Shown piece after piece: positions 43,912-54,065 of a DNA stretch of 64,000 bases (its first letter is position 1; every line of letters starts with the position of its first letter). The stretch spans positions 558,001 to 622,000 of the forward strand of contig NZ_JACFSK010000001.1 in NCBI RefSeq assembly GCF_016100455.1, given 5' to 3'. A program made the position numbers and the translations under genes. This DNA comes from Bartonella sp. M0283. Its GTDB lineage: Bacteria; Pseudomonadota; Alphaproteobacteria; Rhizobiales; Rhizobiaceae. The notes beneath the pieces are model-generated. The model had not been told where the DNA came from, made no database searches, and worked only from the letters and a program-made list of their open reading frames with translations.

Positions 43912-43944
43912 GGTAAAATTATAACATTGGTAAAATTATAACAG
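43912..43944. repeat. 17-bp tandem duplication
   Basis: Two adjacent copies of GGTAAAATTATAACA plus two bases (43912-43928, 43929-43944), identical over 15 bp. Confidence 0.75.
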
Positions 43945-44012
43945 ACGCCGGGAAGATATCGTCTAAAATGGCGATGTCATGCCTTTTGAAATAGATAAAC
44001 ACTTAGTCTCCG

Positions 44013-44051
44013 AATTTAATCAAGCCACATTTTCAAATTTAATCAAGCCAC
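44013..44051. repeat. 23-bp-period duplication
   Basis: AATTTAATCAAGCCAC occurs at 44013-44028 and again at 44036-44051, both copies exact over 16 bp. Confidence 0.75.
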
Positions 44052-44583
44052 CAATGAGCTCTCCTATGAACCAATTCGCGATCGTCACGAAGGTCATTTT
44101 CACTCTTTACACGAGCAGCCAATTCCGGACCAATCGGAAAGACAGCATTTGGTAACAAAAAAATATAAAACCGATTGATCAGGACGTTTGCCTCTACTGC
44201 AGTGCGTACTTTTTTGCTTAATATGTTTCCGCTTAATTTATGTGAATTGATTTCGTTTTTTGATTCAAGAATTTCATCCAATCGGTTGAATAAAAACGTC
44301 TTTACAGCGTTATTAACCGGCTTTCCTCATGGAGATGATTAAAAAAAATAATCGCATCGCTCCGGAAAAATTTGTCCAATGATGACTTTTGCAGAAACCA
44401 TTGAAAATTTGTCATTTCCAATATCAAACATCGCGAAATTTGGAACGGGAGCTTGAAGAATTTGAATCATGTTTATTGACTAACAAATTGAAAATATTTG
44501 GTTTTATGGTTTGTTAAATGCAGTATCGATTTTTCGAAAATCCAATTTGGTTGATGCTGTTTTTGATTAATTTTAAAAGTCTT

Positions 44584-44633
44584 TATATAGTCATTTGCGA
44601 TAAGACCTTATATCGTCATTTGCGATAAGACCT
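44584..44633. repeat. 25-bp tandem duplication
   Basis: Two directly adjacent 25-bp units (44584-44608 and 44609-44633) with the shared core GTCATTTGCGATAAGACCT; they differ at one base. Confidence 0.8.
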
Positions 44634-44911
44634 TCAGGCTAACTATTAAAGTCTATCAAGAAAATCCGGTATTTGTTTCGGCCTCGCTTTTGCTCTCCTT
44701 TGAGGTGTTGGAGGCACGAAAAATCTGTTGGATTTTGTTTTAGTCTTTGTGCGCTTATTTGAAGAATAACGATTTTTTTAATAATTGGAGAAAACAGGCC
44801 TTGGCTTGTCATAGTTTTGTAAAAATTTTATAGGAAAACAAAAAACAATAGTTGATATTGGGAGTGTCCGGTAACATTTCCTAAAATTGCTTTTTGGTTT
44901 TTAAGGCCTAT

Positions 44912-47332
44912 ATGCGCGATTCGTTATCTTTATCTGGAATGGTTGGTCCTTTGAATTTTAAAATGAATTTTAAAAATCTCATTCGCAAATTCTGTTTTAT
45001 CATTGTTCTGGCAATCTCATCGACAGGAATGACTTTATCGAGTCTATCGGCAGTCGGAAATGTTGCGGACGCGCAAACGCCTTCAACAAGTGATAATACG
45101 GTTTTAAGCCCCGCAGATCTTGTCAAACAACAACAAGCGGTGGTGAATGGCTATAAAGATCAGCTAAAAGAGCTATTGAAGAGCTATGACGCCGGACAGG
45201 ATGACGATGCAGCCTTGACCGATATCCGTAACAAAGCACAGGATGTTAGTGGCAAAGTCATCAACACCGCTTTGCTTTTCCGTTCACCTTTGAATGATAT
45301 CAATTTACGTCTGGACCAATTAGGCGAGCCGCAAGACGGGGTTCAGGAAGCAAAAACAGTTACGGACGAGAGAAATAATCTTCGCCAGCTCAAAGTGAAG
45401 ATCAATACCTTGGTCGGGCAGCTCGAAGATAGTTCGATTGATGCCAATCGTCTTGTTGAAAGAACGATAGCGCAATCGCGAGAATTGTTTGCAAGAACAT
45501 TGACCCATAAAGTGGAGTTTTCTTCACCTCTTGGTACACAAATTGCCCAATCCGCAAAAGATGCTGCTGCGGACTTTTTCTCATTAATCTTTTCCTGGTG
45601 GCAATTTGTTTATCAATTCAAGTTGTTAGCGCTATGTGCTAGTATTTTGATTCCGCTTTTTATCGCTTCTCTTCTTGCTATTTCGACGCATAAATTGATC
45701 GGTCGTGTCAAACATGAGGCAACCAAAGAAGAACAGGACGCATCCTATTTGAAGCGCTTGTCATTCGCGTTTGTTGCAACGCTTGTTCCGACGATGATTT
45801 GCGCTGTTTTTGTCATTCTCGTACTTATATTTTTCAACTATCTCGGAATTAGTTGGCCAAATCTGGAACCGGTATTCCGCTCGGCAGCGGATGTCATTAT
45901 GCTGGTGTTTTTTATCGCCCGTATGTCTTTTGTCATCCTCTCGCCAAAACTGCCAGAGCTGCGATTGTTGAATATAGCTCCAAAACCGGCGCGTGTGTTG
46001 ATTGTGCTATTGACATTATTGGCGTTGGTGATGGCACTGGATTATTTCCTGAATGCTGTTTATCGCGCGGTATCGGCACCTCTTTCACTTGCTATCGCCA
46101 AGAGCTTTTTCTCGGTTATTCTTGTTGGCATTATTATTCTGGCAATTTCTTTTGTACGTGCAAGAACGAGCAGCGAGGATGATAAAAAGGTAACTTCCTG
46201 GCCGCTCTATATCCGCATTCCGCTTATTGTTGTCGGGTTATTGCCCATTTTGACAGCGCTTGCCGGTTATGTCGGCATGGCGAGGTTTATTTCCCAGCAG
46301 ATCGTTGTTAGCGGTGCGTTTCTCGTGTTGATGTATCTTGGCATACAGACAGCGCGTGCAACGGCTGAAGAGGGAGCTTTCGCCAAGACATTCATAGGTC
46401 GTCGTCTGGTACAAAGATTTAATATCGACGATAGCACCATGGACCAGCTCGGCCTTGTTGCCGGCATACTTCTCAACATTATTGTGATTATTGTTTGTGT
46501 GCCGCCGATCATCATGCAGCTCGGCTTTTCGGCATCCGATATTTTATCGGCCTTTATTCACATAATGACCGGTTTCGAGATAGGAAATGTATCCATCTCG
46601 CTTGTTGGTATTTCAATCGGCATTGTTTTCTTTTTGATCAGCTGGTTCCTGATACGCTGGTTCATAGGTTGGCTCGATGGCACAGTGCTTGCTCGCGGAA
46701 AAGTCGATTCAGGTGTCAGAAATTCCATCCGTACGGTTGTCGGTTATGGTGGTATTGCACTTTCCGCACTGATAGGCCTGTCGGCCGCTGGTTTCAATTT
46801 GAGTAGCCTTGCATTGATCGCCGGTGGTCTTTCACTTGGTATCGGCTTTGGACTTCAAAATATTGTCCAGAATTTTGTTTCCGGTCTAATTCTGTTGGCA
46901 GAGCGCCCCTTCAAAGTTGGCGATTATGTCGAGACCGGTACAATTGTCGGAATTGTCAAACGCATCAGCGTTCGTGCAACTGAAGTCGAGACTTTGAAAC
47001 GGCAAACGATTATTGTGCCGAATTCAAGTCTCATTAATAACAATGTTGGTAACTGGACACATCGTAATAAAATCGGGCGGGTCGACGTGACGTTTACCGT
47101 TCCGGCTATGTCCGATCCGGAACATATTGTCGATGTATTGATGGAAACCGCCAATAACACCGAAGGAGTTTTGAAAAACCCCAGTCCGTGGGTCAGTTTT
47201 TCAAGTTTTGACAGTAATAATTTCAATTTTACTCTGGCAATTTACGTGCCTGATATCACCTCGACAATTGCGGTCACAAACAAAGTTCGCTTTCAGGCTT
47301 ATAAGCGGTTTTCTGACGAAGGAATTACCTGA
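44912..47332 (+). CDS. MscS-family mechanosensitive channel with DUF3772-type N-terminus
   Basis: A large MscS-type channel (about 806 aa from the ATG at 44912) that releases solutes when membrane tension rises. It has a signal sequence, a periplasmic coiled region (about 60-210, DUF3772-like), eleven or so membrane segments, and a C-terminal MscS core with SLALIAGGLSLGIGFGLQN, ERPFKVGDYVETGTIVGIVK and a beta-domain (RQTIIVPNSSLINNNVGNWT). The C-terminus stops at RFSDEGIT, just where related channels continue GIEIPFPQ, so the tail is short. The open frame reaches a TTG at 44894. It overlaps no gene, but the next ATG is 1 bp past the stop. Confidence 0.88.
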   Translation: MRDSLSLSGMVGPLNFKMNFKNLIRKFCFIIVLAISSTGMTLSSLSAVGNVADAQTPSTSDNTVLSPADLVKQQQAVVNGYKDQLKELLKSYDAGQDDDAALTDIRNKAQDVSGKVINTALLFRSPLNDINLRLDQLGEPQDGVQEAKTVTDERNNLRQLKVKINTLVGQLEDSSIDANRLVERTIAQSRELFARTLTHKVEFSSPLGTQIAQSAKDAAADFFSLIFSWWQFVYQFKLLALCASILIPLFIASLLAISTHKLIGRVKHEATKEEQDASYLKRLSFAFVATLVPTMICAVFVILVLIFFNYLGISWPNLEPVFRSAADVIMLVFFIARMSFVILSPKLPELRLLNIAPKPARVLIVLLTLLALVMALDYFLNAVYRAVSAPLSLAIAKSFFSVILVGIIILAISFVRARTSSEDDKKVTSWPLYIRIPLIVVGLLPILTALAGYVGMARFISQQIVVSGAFLVLMYLGIQTARATAEEGAFAKTFIGRRLVQRFNIDDSTMDQLGLVAGILLNIIVIIVCVPPIIMQLGFSASDILSAFIHIMTGFEIGNVSISLVGISIGIVFFLISWFLIRWFIGWLDGTVLARGKVDSGVRNSIRTVVGYGGIALSALIGLSAAGFNLSSLALIAGGLSLGIGFGLQNIVQNFVSGLILLAERPFKVGDYVETGTIVGIVKRISVRATEVETLKRQTIIVPNSSLINNNVGNWTHRNKIGRVDVTFTVPAMSDPEHIVDVLMETANNTEGVLKNPSPWVSFSSFDSNNFNFTLAIYVPDITSTIAVTNKVRFQAYKRFSDEGIT

Positions 47333-47333
47333 T

Positions 47334-47600
47334 ATGACAAAATGGTTTCTTGTGGCTGTTGCTTTGACATGTTTCTTTGCAGAAGAAGGGCAAGCCGCAA
47401 CAATAAAAAATACCGATCAAAAAACAGAATCTCTCGTGGTCGCTGAAGGGAGTTCCAGAAGGGATGTGTCTTTGAAGGCAGATCAGACAGTCGACATCTG
47501 TCCAAAGGGATGTTTCGTTACCTTCCCGAATGGTGATCGCTTTGCAATCAAGGCGACGGATACAATAGAAATTAACGGAAGTCGTGCGAGTTTCAAATAA
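47334..47600 (+). CDS. Small exported protein downstream of mscS
   Basis: An 88-aa protein with a signal peptide (MTKWFLVAVALTCFF to EEGQA) and a small mature part containing two Cys (VDICPKGCFVTFPNGDRFAI), which may form a disulfide. Family unknown. Its ATG follows the mscS TGA by one base, so translation is probably coupled to the channel. The longer open frame that begins at 47208 inside mscS is a shadow. Confidence 0.65.
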   Translation: MTKWFLVAVALTCFFAEEGQAATIKNTDQKTESLVVAEGSSRRDVSLKADQTVDICPKGCFVTFPNGDRFAIKATDTIEINGSRASFK

Positions 47601-48119
47601 AAGCTGAAAATTGACTGTCCCCATTTTGAGAAATAGAGAGCTCGGTATTTTTGCCTTAAAAACGTGTGTCAGATATAGAGGGGCGATTATACTCTGCCCA
47701 CTTTGCACGATTTTTCTGTGGTTTTAAGGAACGCATGATAAATTAAAGGCAGCTCTTTTTGTGAGAGTGGCTGTTATATCCAAAAAATAGTCTCCATTTC
47801 GATCGGTTGCGCATCAAAGTGTAGCTGTTCTTGAATGTTTATGTTCGCGTTGGTTGCACCAAAGGCCTTGCAATTGACTTAATGAATTTGATCAAGAGCC
47901 TGCTTTAACTTGATGAAGAAACTCTGATTAAGAGGCTTTAATTAAGAGGGTGGGCAATAAGCTGAACGCAGAGCAATATCCGGTCAAAAATGTTCGTTTC
48001 GAACTTTTCTCCAATATGTTGCGAATTGAAAGATGAAAGCCACATTATCGGATTGAGTATGCAAGCATTTTCTTTGAACCAGATGCCAGAAACGCAGGGG
48101 GAAGCTTAAAACAAGGTTG
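47601..48119. other. Intergenic region, no supported gene
   Basis: About 520 bp of AT-rich DNA before tRNA-Leu. Near 47930 the stretch ATTAAGAGG occurs twice 14 bp apart. Nothing else was recognised. Confidence 0.4.
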
Positions 48120-48206
48120 TGGTGCGGACGGCGGGACTTGAACCCGCATGATCTAAAGATCGAGGGATTTTAAGTCCCTAGCGTATACCAATTTCGCCAC
48201 GTCCGC
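48120..48206 (-). tRNA. tRNA-Leu (anticodon TAA)
   Basis: An 87-nt class II tRNA with encoded CCA. Acceptor stem GCGGACG/CGTCCGC, discriminator A; anticodon arm GGGACTTAAAATCCC gives TAA, so Leu. A variable arm (TCGATCTTTAGATCA) and T-arm GCGGGTTCAAGTCCCGC follow. Confidence 0.97.
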
Positions 48207-48856
48207 AGCTTTTGCCCTTATAGGGAACGAATATAAAAAAGGGAAGCCAAAAAAATTAATTTAAAATCTGACCGGGGAAATAGCCACAATATTTTTAAAT
48301 ATCGAACGTTTCTATCTATTCGGGTACAGCGTTCTTTGCCGCACCATAAATTATCGCACCGCAAAACGAGGCATTAAAAAGCGGTGAAAATATCAGCCGC
48401 TGTTCTTTTCTGTGATGAGCTCAATTCTATTAACATGAGAAAGATGAGATTTTTCATTTCTCCGGTTTTAACTCCGAACAAGGCTCGCATCAGGATACCA
48501 ACCATTAAATTGCAAGGTCTACCGATATGATTTTATCACACTGAGGGGATAAGATTTTAGTAAATAGGTTTATTCGACTATTTATGATCTTTTGTTTTTC
48601 GGTGTTTGTTTTTTTGGAGCAGGTGTTTTCAATATATAATAAAAAGGTAGGGGAAAGCAGTTGTTTTAACGCGAGGGGAATTTACTTTGATTGAACGCGA
48701 TTGCTGCGATTGATACGGAAGTTGAATTTTTTGTGTCTCGCGCCATTCGACTGCGAATTTTTGTTGAATATAATCTCGTTTGATCTAATCTAGCCAAGAT
48801 TGACTTTCCAGAAGAAAGCCATCTCGAATTTTATGAAATAGAAAGCATTTTATATC
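48207..48856. other. Intergenic region, no supported gene
   Basis: About 650 bp between tRNA-Leu and ilvA, AT-rich, with no supported frame or RNA. Confidence 0.4.
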
Positions 48857-50125
48857 ATGAGTGAGTTTGTTCAAGACGTGGCGAAAGCTGCCAAAGCTTT
48901 GCGCAGTCTTTTTGATGAGACCCCGCTTCAGCGGAATGAGTATTTAAGTCAGAAATATGATGCAGAAATCTACCTCAAGCGTGAGGATCTGACTCCGGTT
49001 CGCTCCTATAAAATTCGTGGTGCTTTCAATTTCATTTCGCAAATGCTCGACAAGGTAGCGCCGGAAGCGGCTTTCGTCTGTGCTTCTGCCGGTAATCACG
49101 CTCAAGGCTTGGCTTTTGCCTGCCACCATTTCAAGCGGAAGGGTGTTATCTTCATGCCGGTAACGACACCGCAGCAAAAGATTGATAAGACCCGTACATT
49201 TGGTGGCGAATTTATCGAAATTCGTATGATCGGCGATACTTTTGATCAATGCTATGCAGCCGCTAGAGCTTTCGTTGCTGAAGGGGGCGGGGTAATGGCA
49301 CCGCCTTTCGATGATATGCGGATTGTGACCGGACAAGCAACAGTTATGTACGAGGCTGCAAAGCAGTGGCAAGAGCTGGTCGGAGATGAAAAACCCGATC
49401 TGGTTATCATTCCCGTTGGTGGTGGCGGGCTTGCCAGTGGCATCAGTCATTTTATCCGTGAAAGTGGTTGGACAAAAACCCACATCCGCTTCGCCGAGCC
49501 GGAAGGGGCTGCAAGTCTCTATACGAGTTTGAAAGAAGGCAAACGCGTCAAACTTGAAGATGTTGATACATTTGTCGATGGCGCGGCAGTTGCCCAGATT
49601 GGAGAACTGAACTTCAAGATGCTGAAAGGGTTTTCGCCCTATGATGTGTTAATCGTTCCGGAAAACCGTTTGAGCGCAACGATGATTGAAATGCTGAATG
49701 TGGAAGGCATTGTTGTAGAGCCGGCCGGTGGCCTTTCAATTGATGCATTGAAGAGCATTTCGCCGCAGGATGTGAAAGGCAAAAAAGTTCTCCTTATCAT
49801 TTCTGGTGGCAATTTCGACTTCGAACGTTTGCCGGAAGTAAAAGAACGCGCCTTGCGCTATCAAGGATTGAAAAAATATTTCATTTTCCGTTTTCCGCAA
49901 CGTCCCGGCGCATTGCGTGGTTTTCTCGACCAGCTGGGGCCGGATGATGATGTCGCGCGCTTTGAATATCTGAAAAAATCGGCACGCAATTTCGGTTCCG
50001 TTCTTATCGCAATCGAGACAAAACGTTTCGAGAATTTCGCAGTTCTTGAAACAAAGTTCAAAGAGCTTGGTTGGGCATATCGCGATATAACCAATGACAG
50101 AGTATTATTTGATTATATTATTTAA
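48857..50125 (+). CDS. ilvA: Threonine ammonia-lyase IlvA
   Basis: A PLP enzyme that deaminates threonine to 2-oxobutanoate, the first step of isoleucine synthesis. It is 422 aa. The PLP lysine is in RSYKIRGAFNF (about residue 52), with the phosphate-binding loop in VIIPVGGGGLASGI. The C-terminal third (about 325-422) is an ACT-like regulatory domain, with IFRFPQRPGALRGFLDQL. The gene sits alone; the exported-protein gene 40 bp downstream may be read through. Confidence 0.93.
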   Translation: MSEFVQDVAKAAKALRSLFDETPLQRNEYLSQKYDAEIYLKREDLTPVRSYKIRGAFNFISQMLDKVAPEAAFVCASAGNHAQGLAFACHHFKRKGVIFMPVTTPQQKIDKTRTFGGEFIEIRMIGDTFDQCYAAARAFVAEGGGVMAPPFDDMRIVTGQATVMYEAAKQWQELVGDEKPDLVIIPVGGGGLASGISHFIRESGWTKTHIRFAEPEGAASLYTSLKEGKRVKLEDVDTFVDGAAVAQIGELNFKMLKGFSPYDVLIVPENRLSATMIEMLNVEGIVVEPAGGLSIDALKSISPQDVKGKKVLLIISGGNFDFERLPEVKERALRYQGLKKYFIFRFPQRPGALRGFLDQLGPDDDVARFEYLKKSARNFGSVLIAIETKRFENFAVLETKFKELGWAYRDITNDRVLFDYII

Positions 50126-50165
50126 TTAAATCAAATACTTATATTGAACTAAAAGGTCGTTATCA

Positions 50166-50696
50166 ATGAAGTTTCTCACCTCGCTGTTTCTTGCTTTTGC
50201 GTTATTTATTTCCGGAATTGGAATGTCAAATGCGGCCGAGCCGGACTCTATCCAGAAAGCCGAACTCGACGGTCTTATTGCACAAATCAATAACGCGGCG
50301 CAGAAAAAGGATCTGAGCTTCATTGCCAATAATATGCCCGAGCGCCTTTTCAAGGAGATGGCGCTCAGGCTGAAGACAGATGAAGAGACTCTCAAAAAGA
50401 ATTTTATCAATCAATTGGACAGCCAATTTTCGAACCTTCCAGCCGGAGCTTATCGTCTGGATACCGGAAAGATTGAATATCGGCAAACCACCAATGGTAT
50501 TCCTTATGCGCTGATACCGACACGGGTAGAAACAAAAGATGCAATTATCGAATATCCGACGCTGGCAATTATCGATAACACAAAGTGGCATCTCATTTAT
50601 GGTGGTCAGAAGACTGTTCAAAATCCGGTATTTCTGGAAATTTATCCGGATTTTCAGGACGTAAGTATTCCGCAAGAAAAAATAACCCGCAAATAA
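50166..50696 (+). CDS. Small exported protein of unknown function
   Basis: A 176-aa protein with a signal peptide ending GMSNAA and an alpha/beta mature part (ELDGLIAQINNAAQKKDLSF, then KIEYRQTTNGIPYALIPTRV). The layout of a helical N-terminus followed by beta strands is reminiscent of NTF2-like folds, but I cannot place it in a family. It is 40 bp after ilvA on the same strand, with an adequate upstream A/G-rich site. Confidence 0.7.
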   Translation: MKFLTSLFLAFALFISGIGMSNAAEPDSIQKAELDGLIAQINNAAQKKDLSFIANNMPERLFKEMALRLKTDEETLKKNFINQLDSQFSNLPAGAYRLDTGKIEYRQTTNGIPYALIPTRVETKDAIIEYPTLAIIDNTKWHLIYGGQKTVQNPVFLEIYPDFQDVSIPQEKITRK

Positions 50697-51285
50697 TTTA
50701 TCCTGTTTTCTCCCCGAAATATCAGGTGAATGGCTTTATCATTTTATAAAGTCAAAGCAGCAACTTTCTTAAGTTTTGTGTGACAACTGGCACTCTTTTG
50801 ATTGAGGGAAAAGATTTCCCTTGAAGGTGATAATTGCTGCATCTTCAGTAATCATCATCATTCATGCTATCATCCGGTAGAAGCCGTCCAGAATAAAGTC
50901 TCAATCGAAGCAGCAATATCTGAAAAAATAAAATTTTCATCTGGTGGTGTTCAGATGTTTTCGTTGCGGAGAAAACAGTCGCTTTCCCGGAGAAGGGCGA
51001 AGTTCCAACGAGGGTTTATAGTTTATTTATTTTGACTGAAAGCAGTTGCTTTTTAAATCACATTGAACGATAAGGCTGGTTGTGATGCTTGGGTTGGTGA
51101 GCCAACTTTCTATAAAGGGACTTTGTAGCATCATTCACCTTGTCAAAGGTGTTCATTGGTCGCGCAAGTCGCTTCAAGGGGCTACCTCGAGCGTTTCGTC
51201 CTTATATTGATTAATCCGATGTTCCGGTTGCGCGGGAGATCAGGAGTAAAAAGCCTGTCCGGAAGTGGCAGGGAAAGATTTTATT
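50697..51285. other. Intergenic region before the RhlE-type helicase
   Basis: About 590 bp without a convincing gene; the 77-codon frame 50802-51035 is not supported. DEAD-box genes often carry long leaders, so part of this may be transcribed. Confidence 0.4.
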
Positions 51286-52797
51286 TTGAAAACACAAAAT
51301 TCGAATGCCTTCGAGGCATTGGGTGTATCGCCTATTCTCGCTAAAAATCTTCTGAAAGCCGGTATGACCGAGCCTAAACCCATTCAGGAAGAAGCTATTC
51401 CTTCTATGCTTGCCGATTGCGATATTTTAGGTATTGCTCAAACCGGTTCCGGCAAGACACTGGCTTTCGGTCTGCCGGTTTTAACAAAGATCCTTTCAAT
51501 GGGGGATAAGCGGCGCCCGAAAACAGCTCGCGCCTTAATTCTCGCTCCCACACGTGAACTTGCCGTACAGATTGAAGAGGCTATTCATATGGTCTCGAAA
51601 GGTACGCATCTTTCCACTTGTCTCATTCTCGGAGGCGTTTCGAAAAATTCGCAAATCAAGCGTATGGCGCAAGGTGTAGATGTGCTCATTGCAACGCCCG
51701 GACGGTTGATGGATCTGGTGAGGGATAAGAGCGTAGATTTATCCCGTACAGACTATCTCATTCTTGATGAAGCGGACCGTATGCTCGATATGGGTTTTAT
51801 CAAAGATGTGCGCCGCATTGCCGATCTCGTGGCGAAAGGTCGCCAGACAGCCTTGTTCTCGGCGACTATGCCGAACGAAATCGAAAAGCTTGCTCAAACA
51901 CTTCTTCATGATCCGGTTCATGTCGAAGTTGCAAAACAGGGGACAACGGCTGCTGAAATCAATCAGGTTGTTCATAAAGTCGATCGTCGTAACAAAAAGG
52001 ATGTTCTTAACAAGCTTTTGACCAATCCGGCTTTAAGCTCGGTGATTGTTTTTACGCGCACAAAACATGGCGCGGATGCGGTAACGCGCAATCTTTCCAA
52101 GACAGGCTATTCTGTTGCAGCAATTCATGGCAACAAATCGCAGAATGCACGTCAAAAAGCCTTGAAAGGTTTTCGTGACGGAACAGTGCGTATTCTCGTT
52201 GCAACCGATATTGCTGCACGGGGCATCGACGTTCCGGGAATTAGCCACGTTATCAATTACGAACTTCCTGACGAGGCTGAAAGCTATGTGCACAGGATTG
52301 GACGTACCGGACGCAACGGCGCGCATGGTGAAGCCATTACGCTTTATGACGAGAGTATCGAGAGTGCGCGGCTTAAGGCTGTTGAACGCGTTATTCGCAT
52401 GAAGTTGCCACGTGAAGACGTTCCGCCGCAGTTTGGTCCTTTGCCGGAAAAACCGCAAAATGTCCATCAGGGAAGTGAACAAGAAGCTGGGGACGACAGC
52501 CATAATGGTGGGCGGGAAAAGAACAAAGCACATCGTCATAAACGGGTTTTTTCGAAGGCCGCAGATCATAAACAAGGTTCGCGGAAGGATGCGCTTCATA
52601 ACGCGTCCCATGGCGAAAGAGCAACAAAGGAAGATGGTTATCCTGTTTCCCATAAAAGTCGGAAAAGTAACGGCAGCAGAAGAAACAGCGAAAAACTTGA
52701 TCAACGTGGCGATAAACCGGTAAGTCAGAAAAGAAAAAAGCCGAATAATCGCAAAAAACCGGTTAGACTAAGGAAATCGGTAAGGCGTGCAGCTTGA
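51286..52797 (+). CDS. DEAD-box RNA helicase (RhlE type)
   Basis: A 503-aa ATP-dependent RNA helicase. Motifs in order: Q-motif around MTEPKPIQEEAIP, Walker A AQTGSGKTLAFGLPV, PTRELAVQIE, DEAD box ILDEADRMLDMG, SAT (LFSATMPNEIEKLA), VFTRTKHGADAV, ATDIAARGIDVPGISHVINY and HRIGRTGRNG. The C-terminal tail (about 395-503) is long, Lys/Arg/Ser-rich and probably unstructured RNA-binding. No ATG fits the N-terminus. The TTG at 51286 has AGGGAAAG seven bases upstream; a GTG at 51265 is the alternative. Confidence 0.9.
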   Translation: MKTQNSNAFEALGVSPILAKNLLKAGMTEPKPIQEEAIPSMLADCDILGIAQTGSGKTLAFGLPVLTKILSMGDKRRPKTARALILAPTRELAVQIEEAIHMVSKGTHLSTCLILGGVSKNSQIKRMAQGVDVLIATPGRLMDLVRDKSVDLSRTDYLILDEADRMLDMGFIKDVRRIADLVAKGRQTALFSATMPNEIEKLAQTLLHDPVHVEVAKQGTTAAEINQVVHKVDRRNKKDVLNKLLTNPALSSVIVFTRTKHGADAVTRNLSKTGYSVAAIHGNKSQNARQKALKGFRDGTVRILVATDIAARGIDVPGISHVINYELPDEAESYVHRIGRTGRNGAHGEAITLYDESIESARLKAVERVIRMKLPREDVPPQFGPLPEKPQNVHQGSEQEAGDDSHNGGREKNKAHRHKRVFSKAADHKQGSRKDALHNASHGERATKEDGYPVSHKSRKSNGSRRNSEKLDQRGDKPVSQKRKKPNNRKKPVRLRKSVRRAA

Positions 52798-53203
52798 ATT
52801 TTCAACGTTGGCATTAATCTGATTGCCCATAGGAGGGCAATAAAACCAGATTTGATGCGCCTTTTTCAAAAGTGAAATTATGAATAAAGCCCGATAGCAT
52901 TTTGATTGCTTTTCGGGCTTGTTCCCACTTGATTTCCAAGGCTGAAATGCCGGTTTGGACGGGAATCTTAATTGCTTGGGATATGAGTTGCTTTTGAAGT
53001 TTTCAAAGAGCAGAAAATGATCGGAAAATGGCCTTTGGACTATGGCGACGATTTTCAACTCATCGTCTCCTATCCGATTTGGGTTTATCCTATATTAAAC
53101 TTGCATTGCTCTATAACTCCGCTACTATTCCGCTTTGAATCCTTGTTGAAATCACCTAATGTTCTCATATAGTTGCAAGGATCAGGGAAATCGGGATAAT
53201 ATC
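52798..53203. other. Intergenic region with a hairpin
   Basis: About 400 bp. A stem AAGCCCGA (52887-52894) with TCGGGCTT (52913-52920) could be a weak terminator of the helicase gene; no T-run follows. No gene is seen. Confidence 0.4.
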
Positions 53204-54064
53204 ATGGAAACGAACAGTGAATTTATTGTTTCAGATGATTGGTTAAACGCACGATTGGGTGATTCCAATCTCTCGGTGCTTGATGCGTCCTGGTATTTGC
53301 CTGCCGCCAAACGCAATGGTCGGGATGAATATGAAAAATCCCATATACCGGGCGCTGTATTTTTTGATCATGATAAAGTTTGCGACGAGACATCCGGTCT
53401 TCCCCACACGCTTCCGAGCCCTGAAAAGTTCTCACAATTTGCAAGCGAAATGGGGGTCAATGCGGATGATACAATTGTGGTTTATGACGGCATCGGCTTT
53501 TTCTCGGCACCGCGGGCATGGTGGATGTTTCGGGTCATGGGCGCAAAAAAAATTTACGTACTGGATGGTGGCTTTACCGGCTGGCAAAAAAAACATTATA
53601 GGGTCACCAATGAACCGACAAAGATTAAAAAGGCTTCTTTCCAAGTAAAATTCGAACAAGACAAGGTTGTTCTCATTGACGAGATGCGGCAACTCGTTGA
53701 CGGCGAAACAACCCAAATAGCCGATGCTCGTGGACATAAAAGGTTTTTAGGTGAGGAAGCGGAGCCGAGACCTGGTATGCGTTCTGGACATATGCCCGGA
53801 GCGCATAATATCCCGTTTTCGACTTTATCTACCGATGGTAATTTTAAAGATCTGAACAAGATTAAAACTATTTTTAAGGATGCAGGTATTAATGTCGCGG
53901 CTCCGGTTGTAACCACTTGTGGTTCCGGTGTAACGGCTGCGGTGCTTGCTTTGGCGCTCGAGTCATTAGGTAACCATAATGTAAGGCTTTATGATGGGTC
54001 ATGGAGTGAATGGGGGTCTAAAAAAGATACGCCGGTTGTTACTGGCACTGATGGGGATGAATAA
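53204..54064 (+). CDS. sseA: 3-Mercaptopyruvate/thiosulfate sulfurtransferase
   Basis: A 286-aa tandem rhodanese-like protein that transfers sulfane sulfur from mercaptopyruvate or thiosulfate. The inactive first domain contains DASWYLPAAKRNGRDEYEKS. The second domain carries the catalytic Cys loop TTCGSGVTAAVLALALESLG. The CGSGVTA loop is the form seen in mercaptopyruvate sulfurtransferases rather than plain rhodaneses. The ATG at 53204 starts the conserved part; the frame opens at 53159. It is one base from the following acetyltransferase ATG. Confidence 0.9.
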   Translation: METNSEFIVSDDWLNARLGDSNLSVLDASWYLPAAKRNGRDEYEKSHIPGAVFFDHDKVCDETSGLPHTLPSPEKFSQFASEMGVNADDTIVVYDGIGFFSAPRAWWMFRVMGAKKIYVLDGGFTGWQKKHYRVTNEPTKIKKASFQVKFEQDKVVLIDEMRQLVDGETTQIADARGHKRFLGEEAEPRPGMRSGHMPGAHNIPFSTLSTDGNFKDLNKIKTIFKDAGINVAAPVVTTCGSGVTAAVLALALESLGNHNVRLYDGSWSEWGSKKDTPVVTGTDGDE

Positions 54065-54065
54065 T

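Larger units (their letters stand above)
43455..44911. other. 1.4-kb intergenic region with short tandem duplications
   Basis: No convincing gene between secDF and the MscS-type gene. An 80-codon minus-strand frame (44039-44281) has no ribosome site or family signature. The region is AT-rich and carries three separate short tandem duplications (about 43912, 44013 and 44584). It must hold the promoters of both flanking genes. Confidence 0.55.

Noticed and set aside
44039..44281. 80-codon minus-strand frame
   Set aside because: Its end overlaps one of the duplicated intergenic units and it has no family match that I can see.
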